In this document: one piece after another, positions 34,167-43,500 of the stretch
How positions within the stretch are numbered: position 1 is the first letter of the stretch
Layout of the letters: the number at the start of each line of letters is the position of its first letter
Assembly (NCBI RefSeq): GCF_028307215.1
Contig: NZ_JAQMHV010000011.1
Location: 1-64,000 of the forward strand
Origin: Falsirhodobacter sp. 20TX0035
GTDB taxonomy: Bacteria; Pseudomonadota; Alphaproteobacteria; Rhodobacterales; Rhodobacteraceae
Length of the DNA stretch: 64,000 bases
Reading direction: 5' to 3'
Program-made: the position numbers and the translations under genes
The notes under the pieces: model-generated
What the model was told of the DNA's origin: nothing
Seen by the model: only the letters and a program-made list of their open reading frames with translations
Database searches by the model: none

Positions 34167-36283
34167 ACCGCGTGCTTGGTCCCCTGACGGCGCTGGCGCG
34201 GGCGGCCTCGGGCCGGTCGGACATCATCGTGGCCACCTTCATGATGCTGGCGATGGTGATGATGATCATCCCGCTGCCCACGCTGTTGGTGGACGCGCTG
34301 ATCGCGATCAACATCGCGCTCAGCCTTCTGGTGCTGGTGGTGGCCTTCTACATCGGGCGGCCGGCCGAATTCTCCACCCTGCCGCCGATCATCCTGCTGG
34401 CGACGCTGTTCCGCCTTGCGCTGTCCATCACCACGACGCGGCTGATCCTGCTGCAGGCGGATGCGGGATCCATCGTGCAGACCTTCGGCGAATTCGTGAT
34501 CGGCGGGCAGATCATCGTCGGCCTCGTGGTGTTCCTGATCATCACTGCGGCGCAGTTCATCGTCATCACCAAGGGGGCGGAGCGTGTGGCCGAGGTCGCG
34601 GCCCGCTTCACGCTGGACGCCATGCCGGGCAAGCAGATGTCGATCGACAACGACCTGCGCAACGGGGACATCGACACGGCGGAGGCGCGCCTGCGCCGGT
34701 CGCGGCTGGAGCGCGAAAGTCAGCTTTACGGCGCGATGGACGGCGCGATGAAGTTCGTGAAGGGCGACGCGATCACCGGCCTGATCATCGTGTTCGTCAA
34801 CCTGATCGGCGGGCTGGTCGTGGGCATGGTCAATCACGGGATGACCTTTGCCGACGCGGGCCACACCTATTCCCTGCTGACGGTGGGCGACGGGCTGATC
34901 GCGCAGATCCCGTCGCTGATGATCTCCCTCGCCGCGGGCACGGTGGTCACGCGGGTCGCGAGCGATTCCGACCGCGATCTGGGGACGGAGATCATGCAGC
35001 AGCTCGGCTCCAGCGAGCGGCCGCTGGTTCTGGCCGCCGTGGTGCTGGGCGGGGCCGCGCTGGTGCCGGGCTTTCCGACGCTGATCTTCCTTGCGCTGGC
35101 CGCGCTGTTCGGCGGGCTGGCCTTCGGCATCGTGCGCCGCCGCAAGGCCGTCGCCACCACCGAGGCCGCACCCCCCCTGGCCGAGGTCGAGGAATCGGCC
35201 GAGGAGCCGGTGCAGGACGTGATCGTGTCCGACGGTTCCATGCGCCACAAGGTGGTGGTGCAGATCGGCCCGTCGCTGGCCCGCACCATTTGGTCCGACC
35301 GTTTCCGCCGCGACACCAACGACCTGCGCGCCGATCTTCAGGCCGACCTCGGCCTCGATTTCCCGGCGGTGGAGCTGCGGATGAACCCGTCGCTGGCGGC
35401 CGAACGTTTCCAGATCGACCTTGACGGCGTGCCCATCGGCGAAGGCGACCTGCCGCAGGGCATGTTGCTGCTGAACGATGAGACGATGCATCTGGACATG
35501 ATGCGCGTCCCGTGGCGGCAGGGCCCCGCAATGGCCGGTCAGGCGCGCACCGTCTGGGTGGCCGACGACCATCTTCCCGCGCTGGAGGAGGCCGGCGTCG
35601 GCGTCCTTTCGCAGCCCGAGGTTCTGACCCGCTGCCTTGGCCAGTCGCTGCGCCGCTATGCCGCGAACTTCATCGGCATTCAGGAAACGCGCGAATTGCT
35701 GACGCGGATGGAAGCGGAATACGGCGAGCTGGTGCGCGAGATGAACCGCGTCGTGCCCCTGAACCGCCTGTCCGACATCCTGCGCCGGCTGGTGGAGGAG
35801 GACGTGCCCATCGCCAACATGCGCGCCATCCTGGAAGCGCTGATCGAATGGGCCCCGCGCGACGCCGACACCCTGTCCCTGACCGAACGCGTGCGCGCGG
35901 CGCTGGCCCGCCAGATCTGCCACCGCCACGCGCAGATGAACCGGGTGCTGGCGGCCTATGTCACCACCCGCCCGGCCGAGGAGACGCTGCGCGGATCGGT
36001 CAAGCAGACCGGCCTCGGCCCCAGCCTGCTGCTGGGCGACGCCGCCTCGCGCCAGTTGCTGGAGCAGTTGCGCCGCGACGAGGGCGAGGCGCGGCCCGTT
36101 CTTTTGACCGCGATGGACCTGCGCTTCGTGTTGCGCCACTTCCTTCTTCGCCACGGGATCGAGATGCCGGTGCTGTCCTATCAGGAAATCGCCGCCGACT
36201 ATTCCGTGCAATCGCTTCAGCCGGTGACGATGGGCGCGCAGCGGCGCCCCGCGCCCCTGTCCCGCGCGGCCGACCCCGCCTGA
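34163..36283 (+). CDS. sctV: type III secretion export-gate ring protein SctV
   Basis: The 706-residue protein has eight membrane helices in its first 330 residues with FHIPEP-family motifs: PLPTLLVDALIAINIALSLL, PTLLLxTLFRLALSITTTR-like text, MPGKQMSIDNDLRNGDIDTA and MDGAMKFVKGDAITGLII. The cytoplasmic domain follows (residues about 370-690) with VPLNRLSDILRRLVEEDVPI. SctV forms the nonameric export ring that receives chaperone-substrate complexes. The ATG at 34163 overlaps the sctY stop, confirming coupling with sctX and sctY. Length is normal. Confidence 0.96.
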   Translation: MNRVLGPLTALARAASGRSDIIVATFMMLAMVMMIIPLPTLLVDALIAINIALSLLVLVVAFYIGRPAEFSTLPPIILLATLFRLALSITTTRLILLQADAGSIVQTFGEFVIGGQIIVGLVVFLIITAAQFIVITKGAERVAEVAARFTLDAMPGKQMSIDNDLRNGDIDTAEARLRRSRLERESQLYGAMDGAMKFVKGDAITGLIIVFVNLIGGLVVGMVNHGMTFADAGHTYSLLTVGDGLIAQIPSLMISLAAGTVVTRVASDSDRDLGTEIMQQLGSSERPLVLAAVVLGGAALVPGFPTLIFLALAALFGGLAFGIVRRRKAVATTEAAPPLAEVEESAEEPVQDVIVSDGSMRHKVVVQIGPSLARTIWSDRFRRDTNDLRADLQADLGLDFPAVELRMNPSLAAERFQIDLDGVPIGEGDLPQGMLLLNDETMHLDMMRVPWRQGPAMAGQARTVWVADDHLPALEEAGVGVLSQPEVLTRCLGQSLRRYAANFIGIQETRELLTRMEAEYGELVREMNRVVPLNRLSDILRRLVEEDVPIANMRAILEALIEWAPRDADTLSLTERVRAALARQICHRHAQMNRVLAAYVTTRPAEETLRGSVKQTGLGPSLLLGDAASRQLLEQLRRDEGEARPVLLTAMDLRFVLRHFLLRHGIEMPVLSYQEIAADYSVQSLQPVTMGAQRRPAPLSRAADPA

Positions 36284-36304
36284 ACCAAAAGGACGACCCT
36301 TCCG

Positions 36305-37606
36305 ATGAAACGCCGCTTCGGCACCGCCTTTCTTCTTCTGCTGCTGTGCCTGCTTCCCTCCGTTCTTCACGCCCAGACGCTGGACGCGCGCGCGGGTGAG
36401 ATGCTGCGCCTGTCGGTGGGCGACGGCCGCATCCTGCGCTTTGACGCGCCCGTGTCGCAGGTGTTCCTTGCGGATGCGGACATCGCCGATGTGCGCGTGA
36501 TCTCCCCCCAGATGGTGTATATCCACGCGCTGCGGGTCGGGCACAGCAACCTGATGGCCATCAGCGAGGATGAGGTGACGGTGGGCAACGTGGACCTGCG
36601 CGTGACGGAGAACGCGGGCGATCTTGCCGCCGACCAGCGCGCGGCGCAGCCGACCAGCACCATCTCGCTCCGCCTCTTCGGGTCGGCCCCGGCGGCCAGC
36701 GGACAGGCGCGCGACCTGCAAGAGGCGCTGGACACTGCCGACGTGCTGGAGGCCAATGCCGAAGGGGACGAGCCGGTGTTCAACAACACCACGATGCAGG
36801 GCGCGAACCAGATCAACATCCGCGTCCGCTTTGCCGAAGTGTCGCGCGATCAGCTTCTGCGCTACGGCGTCAGCTGGAACGCCCTCAGCGGCGGCGAATT
36901 CTCCTTCGGGCTTGTCACCGGAACCACGCCGGCCGCGGGCAGCGCGCTTCTGTCCGCCAGCCGGACGTGGAGCGACGGGCGCATCGACGTTCTGCTGGAC
37001 GCGCTGCAGCAGAACGGCATCCTGACCATCCTGGCCGAACCCAACATCACCGCCGTCACGGGCAAGACCGCCAGCTTCCTCGCGGGGGGCGAGGTGCCGA
37101 TCCCGGTGCCGGTCACGGAAAACCAGGTGGGCATCGAATACAAGCAGTTCGGCGTCTCGCTCCTCTTCACGCCGACGCTTCTGCCCACGGGCCGCATCTC
37201 CATGCGCGTCCGCCCGGAGGTGAGCAGCCTGTCCTCCGAAGGCATGGTGGAGATCGCGAACCTGCAGGTTCCGTCCCTGCGCGTCCGCCGCGCCGACACC
37301 ACGGTGGAGGTGGGGAGCGGCCAGACCTTCGCCATCGCGGGCCTGTTCCAGCGCGACGCTTCGCAGTCGGTGGACAAGGTGCCGCTTCTGGGCGACGTGC
37401 CGATCCTTGGCCAGCTCTTCCGCTCCAGCCGGTTCCAGAGGAACGAGACGGAGCTGGTGATCCTCATCACGCCCTATCTGGTGCAGCCGGTGAACGAGCG
37501 AAGCCTGAAGACCCCGCTTGACAGTCCCTCGGGCACGCTGAGCGGGCCGATCGCGGCCGCCAACCGGCCCAAGACGAATGCGGGGTTCGGGTTCTATGTC
37601 CAGTAA
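36305..37606 (+). CDS. T3SS secretin of Tad-pilus (CpaC/RcpA) type, RhcC2-like
   Basis: The 433-residue exported protein has a signal peptide ending VLHA, then the CpaC-type N-terminal region (LRLSVGDGRILRFDAPVSQV, then VFLADADIADVRVISPQ). A secretin domain follows: LLDALQQNGILTILAEPNIT, AVTGKTASFLAGGEVPIPVP, the transmembrane-forming part, and a final VPLLGDVPILGQLFRSSRFQ with NETELVILITPYLV. This resembles Tad-pilus secretins more than Ysc/Hrp SctC. Within the operon after sctV it must be the outer-membrane pore of the injectisome, with SctC1 supplying N-domains. Rhizobial T3SS secretins are likewise thought to derive from Tad systems. Confidence 0.88.
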   Translation: MKRRFGTAFLLLLLCLLPSVLHAQTLDARAGEMLRLSVGDGRILRFDAPVSQVFLADADIADVRVISPQMVYIHALRVGHSNLMAISEDEVTVGNVDLRVTENAGDLAADQRAAQPTSTISLRLFGSAPAASGQARDLQEALDTADVLEANAEGDEPVFNNTTMQGANQINIRVRFAEVSRDQLLRYGVSWNALSGGEFSFGLVTGTTPAAGSALLSASRTWSDGRIDVLLDALQQNGILTILAEPNITAVTGKTASFLAGGEVPIPVPVTENQVGIEYKQFGVSLLFTPTLLPTGRISMRVRPEVSSLSSEGMVEIANLQVPSLRVRRADTTVEVGSGQTFAIAGLFQRDASQSVDKVPLLGDVPILGQLFRSSRFQRNETELVILITPYLVQPVNERSLKTPLDSPSGTLSGPIAAANRPKTNAGFGFYVQ

Positions 37607-37997
37607 GATCGTTCTTGTCGGCCTGATCGCCTTGGCCGGATGCAACGCGCCCGCGCGCGACCCGCTGCCCTATTCACCGAACTACCACTACATCGGCGGG
37701 GCGCCGGCGGGGGTGATCCGCAAGGGATATGACGCGCCGCAAGGGCGGCTCGTGCCGGACGCCTGCACCACGCCCGATGTGGCGGCGGACCCCATGTATC
37801 TGCCGCCCGGCTGCGCCAATGCTGTGAACCTGCAGCAGATGGTGGTGAACCAGTCCGATCTGGTCCGCGGACGCACGCCGGGCCCGGCGATGGGCGCGCC
37901 CGCGGCCCGCGCCGCGCGGCAGGTGATCGACGGCACCGAACCCCCGCCCGCCGCGTCCGAGGACGAGGTGCTATCGACCACGCGGATCCTGCGCTGA
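37596..37997 (+). CDS. CpaD-like lipoprotein partner of the secretin
   Basis: The 133-residue protein has a lipobox (IALAGC, cysteine near residue 14) and PYSPNYHYIGG. Its C-terminal half carries LPPGCANAVNLQQMVVNQSD followed by LVRGRTPGPAMG. This matches the end of CpaD Tad-pilus lipoproteins, where a FGCA-NL-MV-P-DL(V/L)RGR pattern is conserved. The ATG at 37596 overlaps the end of the secretin gene; another in-frame ATG at 37578 would precede the lipobox by six more residues. CpaD is needed for secretin function in Tad pili, so a pilotin-like role in this T3SS is likely. It is shorter than usual CpaD. Confidence 0.75.
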   Translation: MSSKIVLVGLIALAGCNAPARDPLPYSPNYHYIGGAPAGVIRKGYDAPQGRLVPDACTTPDVAADPMYLPPGCANAVNLQQMVVNQSDLVRGRTPGPAMGAPAARAARQVIDGTEPPPAASEDEVLSTTRILR

Positions 37998-37999
37998 TG

Positions 38000-38782
38000 T
38001 CAGCCCGCGGCCAGAAGCCCGATTGCGCGGGCCTTGCCTGCGGCGGTGGGAATGCCGCGGATCTTCCGCGCCTCCGTCAGGAAGGCGCGCTTCTCGGCTT
38101 CGGGCCAGTCGGGCACCTGCACGGCGGCGGCGGCCGTGTCCTGCCCGCCCATCATCAGCACCAGCATCAGGTTGCGGAAATGGCGCAGTTCCGAGCGGGG
38201 AGAGGTGGTGACGGCGCGGGCGGTGGCGACGGCCTCGGCGTTGCGGCCGGCCACGGCCTCGGCCAGGGCGATGTTGCTTTGGGTGTCGAGGTTCGCAGGC
38301 TCCAGCCCTGCCGCATTGCGGAAGGCGGCTTCGGCCCCCGCCGTGTCGCCCGAAAGGATCAGCGCGGTCCCAAGGCGGTTGTAGGCGGTTCCGCTGCGCA
38401 CCTTCGGCGCGGCCACGGCCAGCGTGCGCGCGGCGCCCTGCACCTGATCGGCGCGCAGCTGCGCGGTGCCAAGGCCCAAGAGCGCGGCCCCGTTGTCGGG
38501 ATCGGCGTTCAGCGCGGTGCGGAAGGGGCGGGCGGCGCCTTCGGGATCGCCCGCCGCCATCAGCGCCTCGCCCAGACGGATGTTCGCGCCCACCGGATCG
38601 GTGGACTGCTGGGCCGCCTGCGCGTAAAGGCCCGCCGCCGTGGCCGCGTCGCCCCGCGCCTGGATGTCCTGCGCCAGACGGATCATCTTCGCTTCCTCTC
38701 CGGTCGCGGGGCGGGTGCCGTCGGGCGAGGCGCAGGCCGCGAGGATCAGCGGAAGGGCGGTCAGGGCAAGAACAGGGCGCAT
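38000..38782 (-). CDS. TadD-like TPR lipoprotein
   Basis: The 260-residue protein has a lipoprotein signal (VLALTALPLILAAC, cysteine near residue 17) and a run of TPR units: ANIRLGEALMAAGDPEGAAR, NGAALLGLGTAQLRADQVQG, AYNRLGTALILSGDTAGAEA and ALAEAVAGRNAEAVATARAV. The layout is that of Tad-pilus TadD, an outer-membrane-associated lipoprotein acting with the secretin. GAAGGAGAG fixes the ATG at 38782. It is encoded against the secretin operon and ends three bases from the CpaD-like gene. With the CpaC- and CpaD-like genes it makes a three-gene Tad-type outer-membrane module inside the T3SS locus. Confidence 0.8.
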   Translation of the reverse strand: MRPVLALTALPLILAACASPDGTRPATGEEAKMIRLAQDIQARGDAATAAGLYAQAAQQSTDPVGANIRLGEALMAAGDPEGAARPFRTALNADPDNGAALLGLGTAQLRADQVQGAARTLAVAAPKVRSGTAYNRLGTALILSGDTAGAEAAFRNAAGLEPANLDTQSNIALAEAVAGRNAEAVATARAVTTSPRSELRHFRNLMLVLMMGGQDTAAAAVQVPDWPEAEKRAFLTEARKIRGIPTAAGKARAIGLLAAG

Positions 38783-38859
38783 CGTCTCTCCTTCGGGTCG
38801 GGGGCATTCTATGGAGGCCCCCTCGTGAAGGCAACGTCTGCCGCCCCGGTGCCACGGGG

Positions 38860-39909
38860 ATGAGTGGGACATCCGAGGAAAAGACCCTCGCCGCCTCCGA
38901 CAAGAAGCTGCGGGACGCGCGCCAGAAGGGGCAAACGGCGAAAAGCCAGGACCTCGTGACGGGGATGGTGCTGCTGGTCGCGGTGATCTTCCTCGGCTTT
39001 TCCATGGCCGACCAGCAGGTGAAGGTAGAGGCGCTGTTGCAGATGGTGGCCCGCCGCGCCTGGACCGAGCCCCTTGCGGCCCTGTGGCCCGAGATCCGGC
39101 TGCGCGCGGCCGAGATCCTTCTGGGCCTTGCCGTTCCGCTTCTGGCGGTGACGGCCGCCACCATGATCGCGACCAACCTGGCCGTAATGAAGGGCTTCGT
39201 CTTCGCCGTCGAACCCTTGACCCCGAAGTTCGAGAAGATCAGCCCGGTGGAGGGCGCCAAGCGCATCTTTTCCATGCGCAGCCTCGTGGAGTTCCTGAAG
39301 GCGCTGTTCAAGATCTCCGTCCTCGCCACCGCCTTCGTGCTGGTGTTCCGGGCGGGGTTGCAGCCCCTGATGCAGTCGTCCACCTGCGGCGCCTCCTGCG
39401 TGCGGGCCAGCGTGGAGGGGCTTTTGCGCCCGCTGATCGTGACGGCGATCGTGATCTTCCTGTTCGTCGGCACCTTTGACGTGCTGGTGCAGAACTGGCT
39501 GTTCAAGCGGGACATGAAGATGACGAAGTCGGAACAGAAGCGCGAACGGAAGGATTCCGAAGGCGACCCCGCCATCCAGCAGCAGCGCCGCAAGCAGCGG
39601 CGCGAGATGCACGCCCACGGCACCCGCACAGGGATCGCCCGCGCCTCGATGATGGTGGGGGTGGGGGATGGATGGGCGGTCGGCATCCGCTATGTCCGGG
39701 GGGAGACGGCGGTGCCGATGGTGGTCTGCCGCGCGGGGCCCGAGGCCGCGGCCGCGATGCTGGCCGAGGCGGGAACGCTGCGGATGCCCGTGATCGCCGA
39801 TGGCCCCTTGGCCGCCGCCATCGCCCGCGCCGCCCGCACGGGGGAGCCTGTGCCCCCCGCGACCTTCCAGCCCGTGGCCGACCTTCTGGTCGCGGCCCGG
39901 CTCATCTAG
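38860..39909 (+). CDS. sctU: type III secretion switch protein SctU lacking the NPTH motif
   Basis: The 349-residue protein has the FlhB/SctU N-terminus (KTLAASDKKLRDARQKGQTA), four membrane helices, PVEGAKRIFSMRSLVEFLKA and the cytoplasmic linker MTKSEQKRERKDSEGDPAIQ. The C-terminal domain is complete (MPVIADGPLAAAIARAARTG, then EPVPPATFQPVADLLVAARL). Where relatives read ANPTHYAVALRY, this protein has GVGDGWAVGIRY (residues 267-278), so the NPTH self-cleavage tetrapeptide is replaced by VGDG with no insertion, deletion or frameshift. SctU normally cleaves itself there to control the substrate switch. Identity as SctU is secure; the missing motif is discussed as a finding. Confidence 0.93.
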   Translation: MSGTSEEKTLAASDKKLRDARQKGQTAKSQDLVTGMVLLVAVIFLGFSMADQQVKVEALLQMVARRAWTEPLAALWPEIRLRAAEILLGLAVPLLAVTAATMIATNLAVMKGFVFAVEPLTPKFEKISPVEGAKRIFSMRSLVEFLKALFKISVLATAFVLVFRAGLQPLMQSSTCGASCVRASVEGLLRPLIVTAIVIFLFVGTFDVLVQNWLFKRDMKMTKSEQKRERKDSEGDPAIQQQRRKQRREMHAHGTRTGIARASMMVGVGDGWAVGIRYVRGETAVPMVVCRAGPEAAAAMLAEAGTLRMPVIADGPLAAAIARAARTGEPVPPATFQPVADLLVAARLI

Positions 39910-39918
39910 GGGAACGAC

Positions 39919-40485
39919 ATGACGGACCTTTCGCGACGCATGCTTCTGGCGGGGCTGCTTCTGGCGCCCGGGGCGGCGGGGGCGCAGGGTTATCTCGATT
40001 TCCTTTATGCGCCGATGGGCGGGCAGGGCGCGGCCCCGGCGGAGCCGCCCCCCGCGCCGCAGCGGGTGCCCTATCCCACGACAGAACCGCCCGGCACGAT
40101 CCTGATCGACACCGCCGCCCGCCGCCTGTTCCTGGTCGAACCGGGCGGAACCGCCATCGCCTATGCCGTGGGCGTGGGGCGGGAAGGCTTCGGCTGGTTC
40201 GGCACGGAAACCATCAGCGCCAAGCGCGAATGGCCCGACTGGCGCCCGCCCGCCGACATGCGCGCCCGCCGCCCTGATCTGCCGGCTTTCGTGCCCGGCG
40301 GCCCGGACAATCCGATGGGGGCCCGCGCGCTTTATCTCGGCCAAACGCTTTACCGCATTCACGGCTCGAACGAGCCGGAAACGGTGGGGGATGCCGCCTC
40401 CTCGGGGTGCTTCCGCATGACCAACAGCGATGTGGCCGATCTCTACGAACGCGTGCGCATCGGGGCGAAGGTCCGGGTCTTCTGA
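39919..40485 (+). CDS. L,D-transpeptidase-fold (YkuD) protein in the T3SS locus
   Basis: The 188-residue exported protein has a twin-arginine-like signal (LSRRMLLAGLLLAPGAAGA). A YkuD catalytic domain follows: TILIDTAARRLFLVEPGG, VGVGREGFGWFG, NPMGARALYLGQTLYRIHGS and the active-site SSGCFRMTNSDVADLYERV. It forms or edits 3-3 cross-links or lipoprotein links in peptidoglycan. Lying ten bases after sctU and about 100 before the NopX-like gene, it may open or anchor peptidoglycan around the injectisome, where other systems use lytic transglycosylases. That role is inferred from position only. Confidence 0.85.
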   Translation: MTDLSRRMLLAGLLLAPGAAGAQGYLDFLYAPMGGQGAAPAEPPPAPQRVPYPTTEPPGTILIDTAARRLFLVEPGGTAIAYAVGVGREGFGWFGTETISAKREWPDWRPPADMRARRPDLPAFVPGGPDNPMGARALYLGQTLYRIHGSNEPETVGDAASSGCFRMTNSDVADLYERVRIGAKVRVF

Positions 40486-40506
40486 CCGGCGGGATCCCGC
40501 CCCGCA

Positions 40507-40581
40507 CCATGCAACGTCACACGGGGGTCATACACCTCCCGTTAACCTCGCCCCGTCCGAAGTCCAAAGAAGGTGTTCCCG
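40507..40581 (+). promoter_or_regulatory. probable promoter of the NopX-like gene
   Basis: The gap between the L,D-transpeptidase and the NopX-like gene holds CGTCAC (40515-40520) and GTTAAC (40541-40546), and AAAGAAGG at 40566-40573 as ribosome site. GTTAAC also occurs in the divergent T3SS promoter at 32144 and 32201. The spacing differs from the other copies, so a shared element is only a suggestion. Confidence 0.35.
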
Positions 40582-43500
40582 ATGGCCAATGTCGCCGCTT
40601 CCGCCCCCGTCGATCCGTCCTCGGTCGATCCGAACAATGTCGGCGCCTGGGAAGATGCCAAGCAGCAGGCCAAGGACGCGGGCATCCTGTGGGAACGCCC
40701 CGAAGGGGACACCCGTTCGGCCAAGGAGATCATCGACGAGAATCCGATCCTGAAGAAGCTGGGCAACCAGGCTGGCGTGCGCGAATCGCTGGAAAAGCGC
40801 GTGGGCGGCGACATCGAAACGGACGCCGACGCGGCCTTCCGTGCCCTTCAGGTGCTGGAGCATATCGAGCGCTTCGACCAGAAGGGCGACCGGCTGGTGG
40901 GCGGCGATGTGGACAACGGCCAGATCAACGGCTTCACCAAGGGGGGTGAGGCCAAGAACGGCACTGAAGCCGGCCGTCTTCAGGACTTCGGCAAATACGG
41001 CTTCGCGAACCTGAACGGCGAACTTCAGCACATCACCACCGCGGCCGAGGATCCCAAATCGCGCGAGGCGGCCGAGGCGCTGGGCATCGAATGGGTGCGC
41101 CCCGAAGGCGACACGCGCTCGGCCGAAGAGATCATCAAGGACAACCCGCTGCTGGCCAAGCTGGGCAACCAGAGCCACGTGAAGGACATGCTGAAGGAGC
41201 AGGTCGGCGATTTCGAAACGGATGCCGACGCCGCCCACCGCGCGGCGCAGGTTCTGGAGCATATCGAGACCTTCGACGCCGACGGCAACCGTCTGGCTGG
41301 CAACGACATCGGCAATGGCGAGGTCAACGGCTTCACCAAGGGCGGCGAGGCCAAGCACGGCACCGAAGCCGGCCGCCTGCAGGACTTCGGCAAGAAAGGC
41401 TTCGAAAGCCTGAAGGGCAAGATGCGCGACAGCGCGGACGCCGGCGGGAACGAAGAGGCGAAGAAGCAGGCCGAGGCGCTGGGAATCCACTGGGTCCGGC
41501 TGGAGGGCGACGACCGCACCGCGCAGGAGATCATCGACAAGGACCCACTGCTGAAGAACCTCGGCAACCAGTCCGACATCCGGGACATGCTGAAGGAACA
41601 GGTCGGCGATTTCGAGACGGACGCCGACGCCGCCTTCCGCGCCAGCCAGGTGCTGGAGCATATCGAGACGCTGGACGGCACCGGCAACAGCATCACCGGC
41701 GGCGATGTCGACAACGGCCGGATCGACGGCGTCACCAAGAGCGGTGAGGCCAAGCACGGCACGGAAGCGGGCCGCCTGCAGGACTTCGGCAAGACCGGGT
41801 TCAGCGCCCTGAAGGGCGAGATGAAGGACACCGTCACCGCGGAGGTGGAGGCCGGGAACGAAAAGGAACGGGCCGACGCCGTCAACGCCGCGCGGGAGGA
41901 GGCCGGCCTGCCGCCCTTATCGAAGCTGGACATCGCGAACCTCGAAACCTCGGAAACGGGAACGGACGGCAAGGCGCTGACCGTCACCGACCTCGCCTGG
42001 AAGAACACCATGGCGGAGTGGAAGACCGGGATCGAGAACGGCACCATCAAGGCCGACGATGACCGGGCCAAGCTTTACAACGCGCTGAAGGCCGGCGCCT
42101 ATCTGGATCAGGGGGCGGGCGTCTACGGGCTGGACATCGGCACGGGCGTGGCCGTCAAGCCCGCCGAGGGCAAGGACTTCGAGGCGATCATCGACGGCGG
42201 CAAGGTCGACGAGAAGATCGCGACCCTGATGGAATCCGAGGCCGTGTCCAAGGACATCACCAAAGCCCGCACCGACGCGCTGACCAAGGTCGAAGGCGGC
42301 GACAAGCTGGTGACCGAGCTGAAGGACATGGCCAGCAGCACGGAATACGCCCTGTATATTCAGGAGTTGAGCAAGGACCCGAACAAGAAGCAGCTGGCCG
42401 AGGATGACATCGCGGCCACCTACACCTCGCTTCTGGCGGTCGATCCCGATGCTGCGGCTTCCTTCGCCAAGAACATGCAGATCGACACGCTGACGATGGA
42501 ACTGGACGCCCTGATGGCGGACCCGTCCAAGATCAGCGACGAGGATCTTGCACTGGCCGGCAGCGACACCGGCAAGATGCTGCTGACGCTGATCAAGAAG
42601 GGCGGCCTCGATCTGGGCCGCCGCGCGGCCGAGGCGCAGAAGTTCCTGGAAGGAATGCTGGGCGACAAGAAGACCGCCAAGGAGTTCGGGCAGGCGCTGC
42701 AGGAACTGGGCGCGAAATACGCACAGACCGGCGAAGTCACCACCAAGGATGTGGAGAAGGTGCTGGGCAAGGGGCAGTACCCCGCGCTCGAGACGTCTTC
42801 CATCCGCGGGATGTTCGAGGAACTGACGAAGTCCGGCATCATCGGCTCGCTCGGCGGGGCGGTGTCTCTGGCCTCGGCGATCTACCAGCTGGCGGGCAAG
42901 GGCGGCACGCTGGCCGACACGCCCGAGGAGCGGCTGTCCATCGCCAAGGACTTCGTCAGCTTCGTGGGCGCGGGCAAGCATTTCGGCGATCTGGCGAACC
43001 ACATCATCGGCGAGCACAACAAGAACGTCCAGAAATACAACGAAGAGATCGAGGCGAAGTACAAGGACAACACCTGGGACATCGACGTCGACCGGCTGAA
43101 GAAGACGCCGACCGAGTCGCTCCTCGGCCTCGACAAGACGCTGGACGACCTCCTGAAGCCGCCGTCCGAGGTGACCACCGGCCCCAACAAGGACGTGAGG
43201 AAGTTCGAGGAGGCGTTCGAGACGGCGCTGAACGACTCCTCGAAGGCCGACACCTACAAGAACTCCATCATCAAGGACATGACGGACGAGGAATATGGCA
43301 AGCTGATCAAGGGGGTCGAGGACGGCTATCAGGTCCGCCCCGAGATCACCGCCGCTGACGGAACCCCCGCCAAGGGCTGGCACAAGGGCGCCTCCGCCGC
43401 GCTTCTGGTGATGAGCGCGGGGGCCGACACCTTTGCGGGCGCGGCCGACATCGCGATCGGCGCGCTGACGATCAAGAAGGGCCTCGCCTCGGGCGACGAC

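Noticed and set aside
34139-37645. A 1168-codon leftward gene opposite sctV and the secretin
   Set aside because: It is a codon-bias shadow: His/Arg/Gln-rich composition, no ribosome site, and fully opposite well-supported genes.
36305-38782. Part of a Tad pilus locus
   Set aside because: No TadA ATPase, TadB/C, CpaB or Flp pilin genes are nearby, and the genes are embedded in the T3SS operon.
40681-41850. CRISPR or satellite repeat array
   Set aside because: The 400-base units are in frame within one gene and encode conserved protein blocks.
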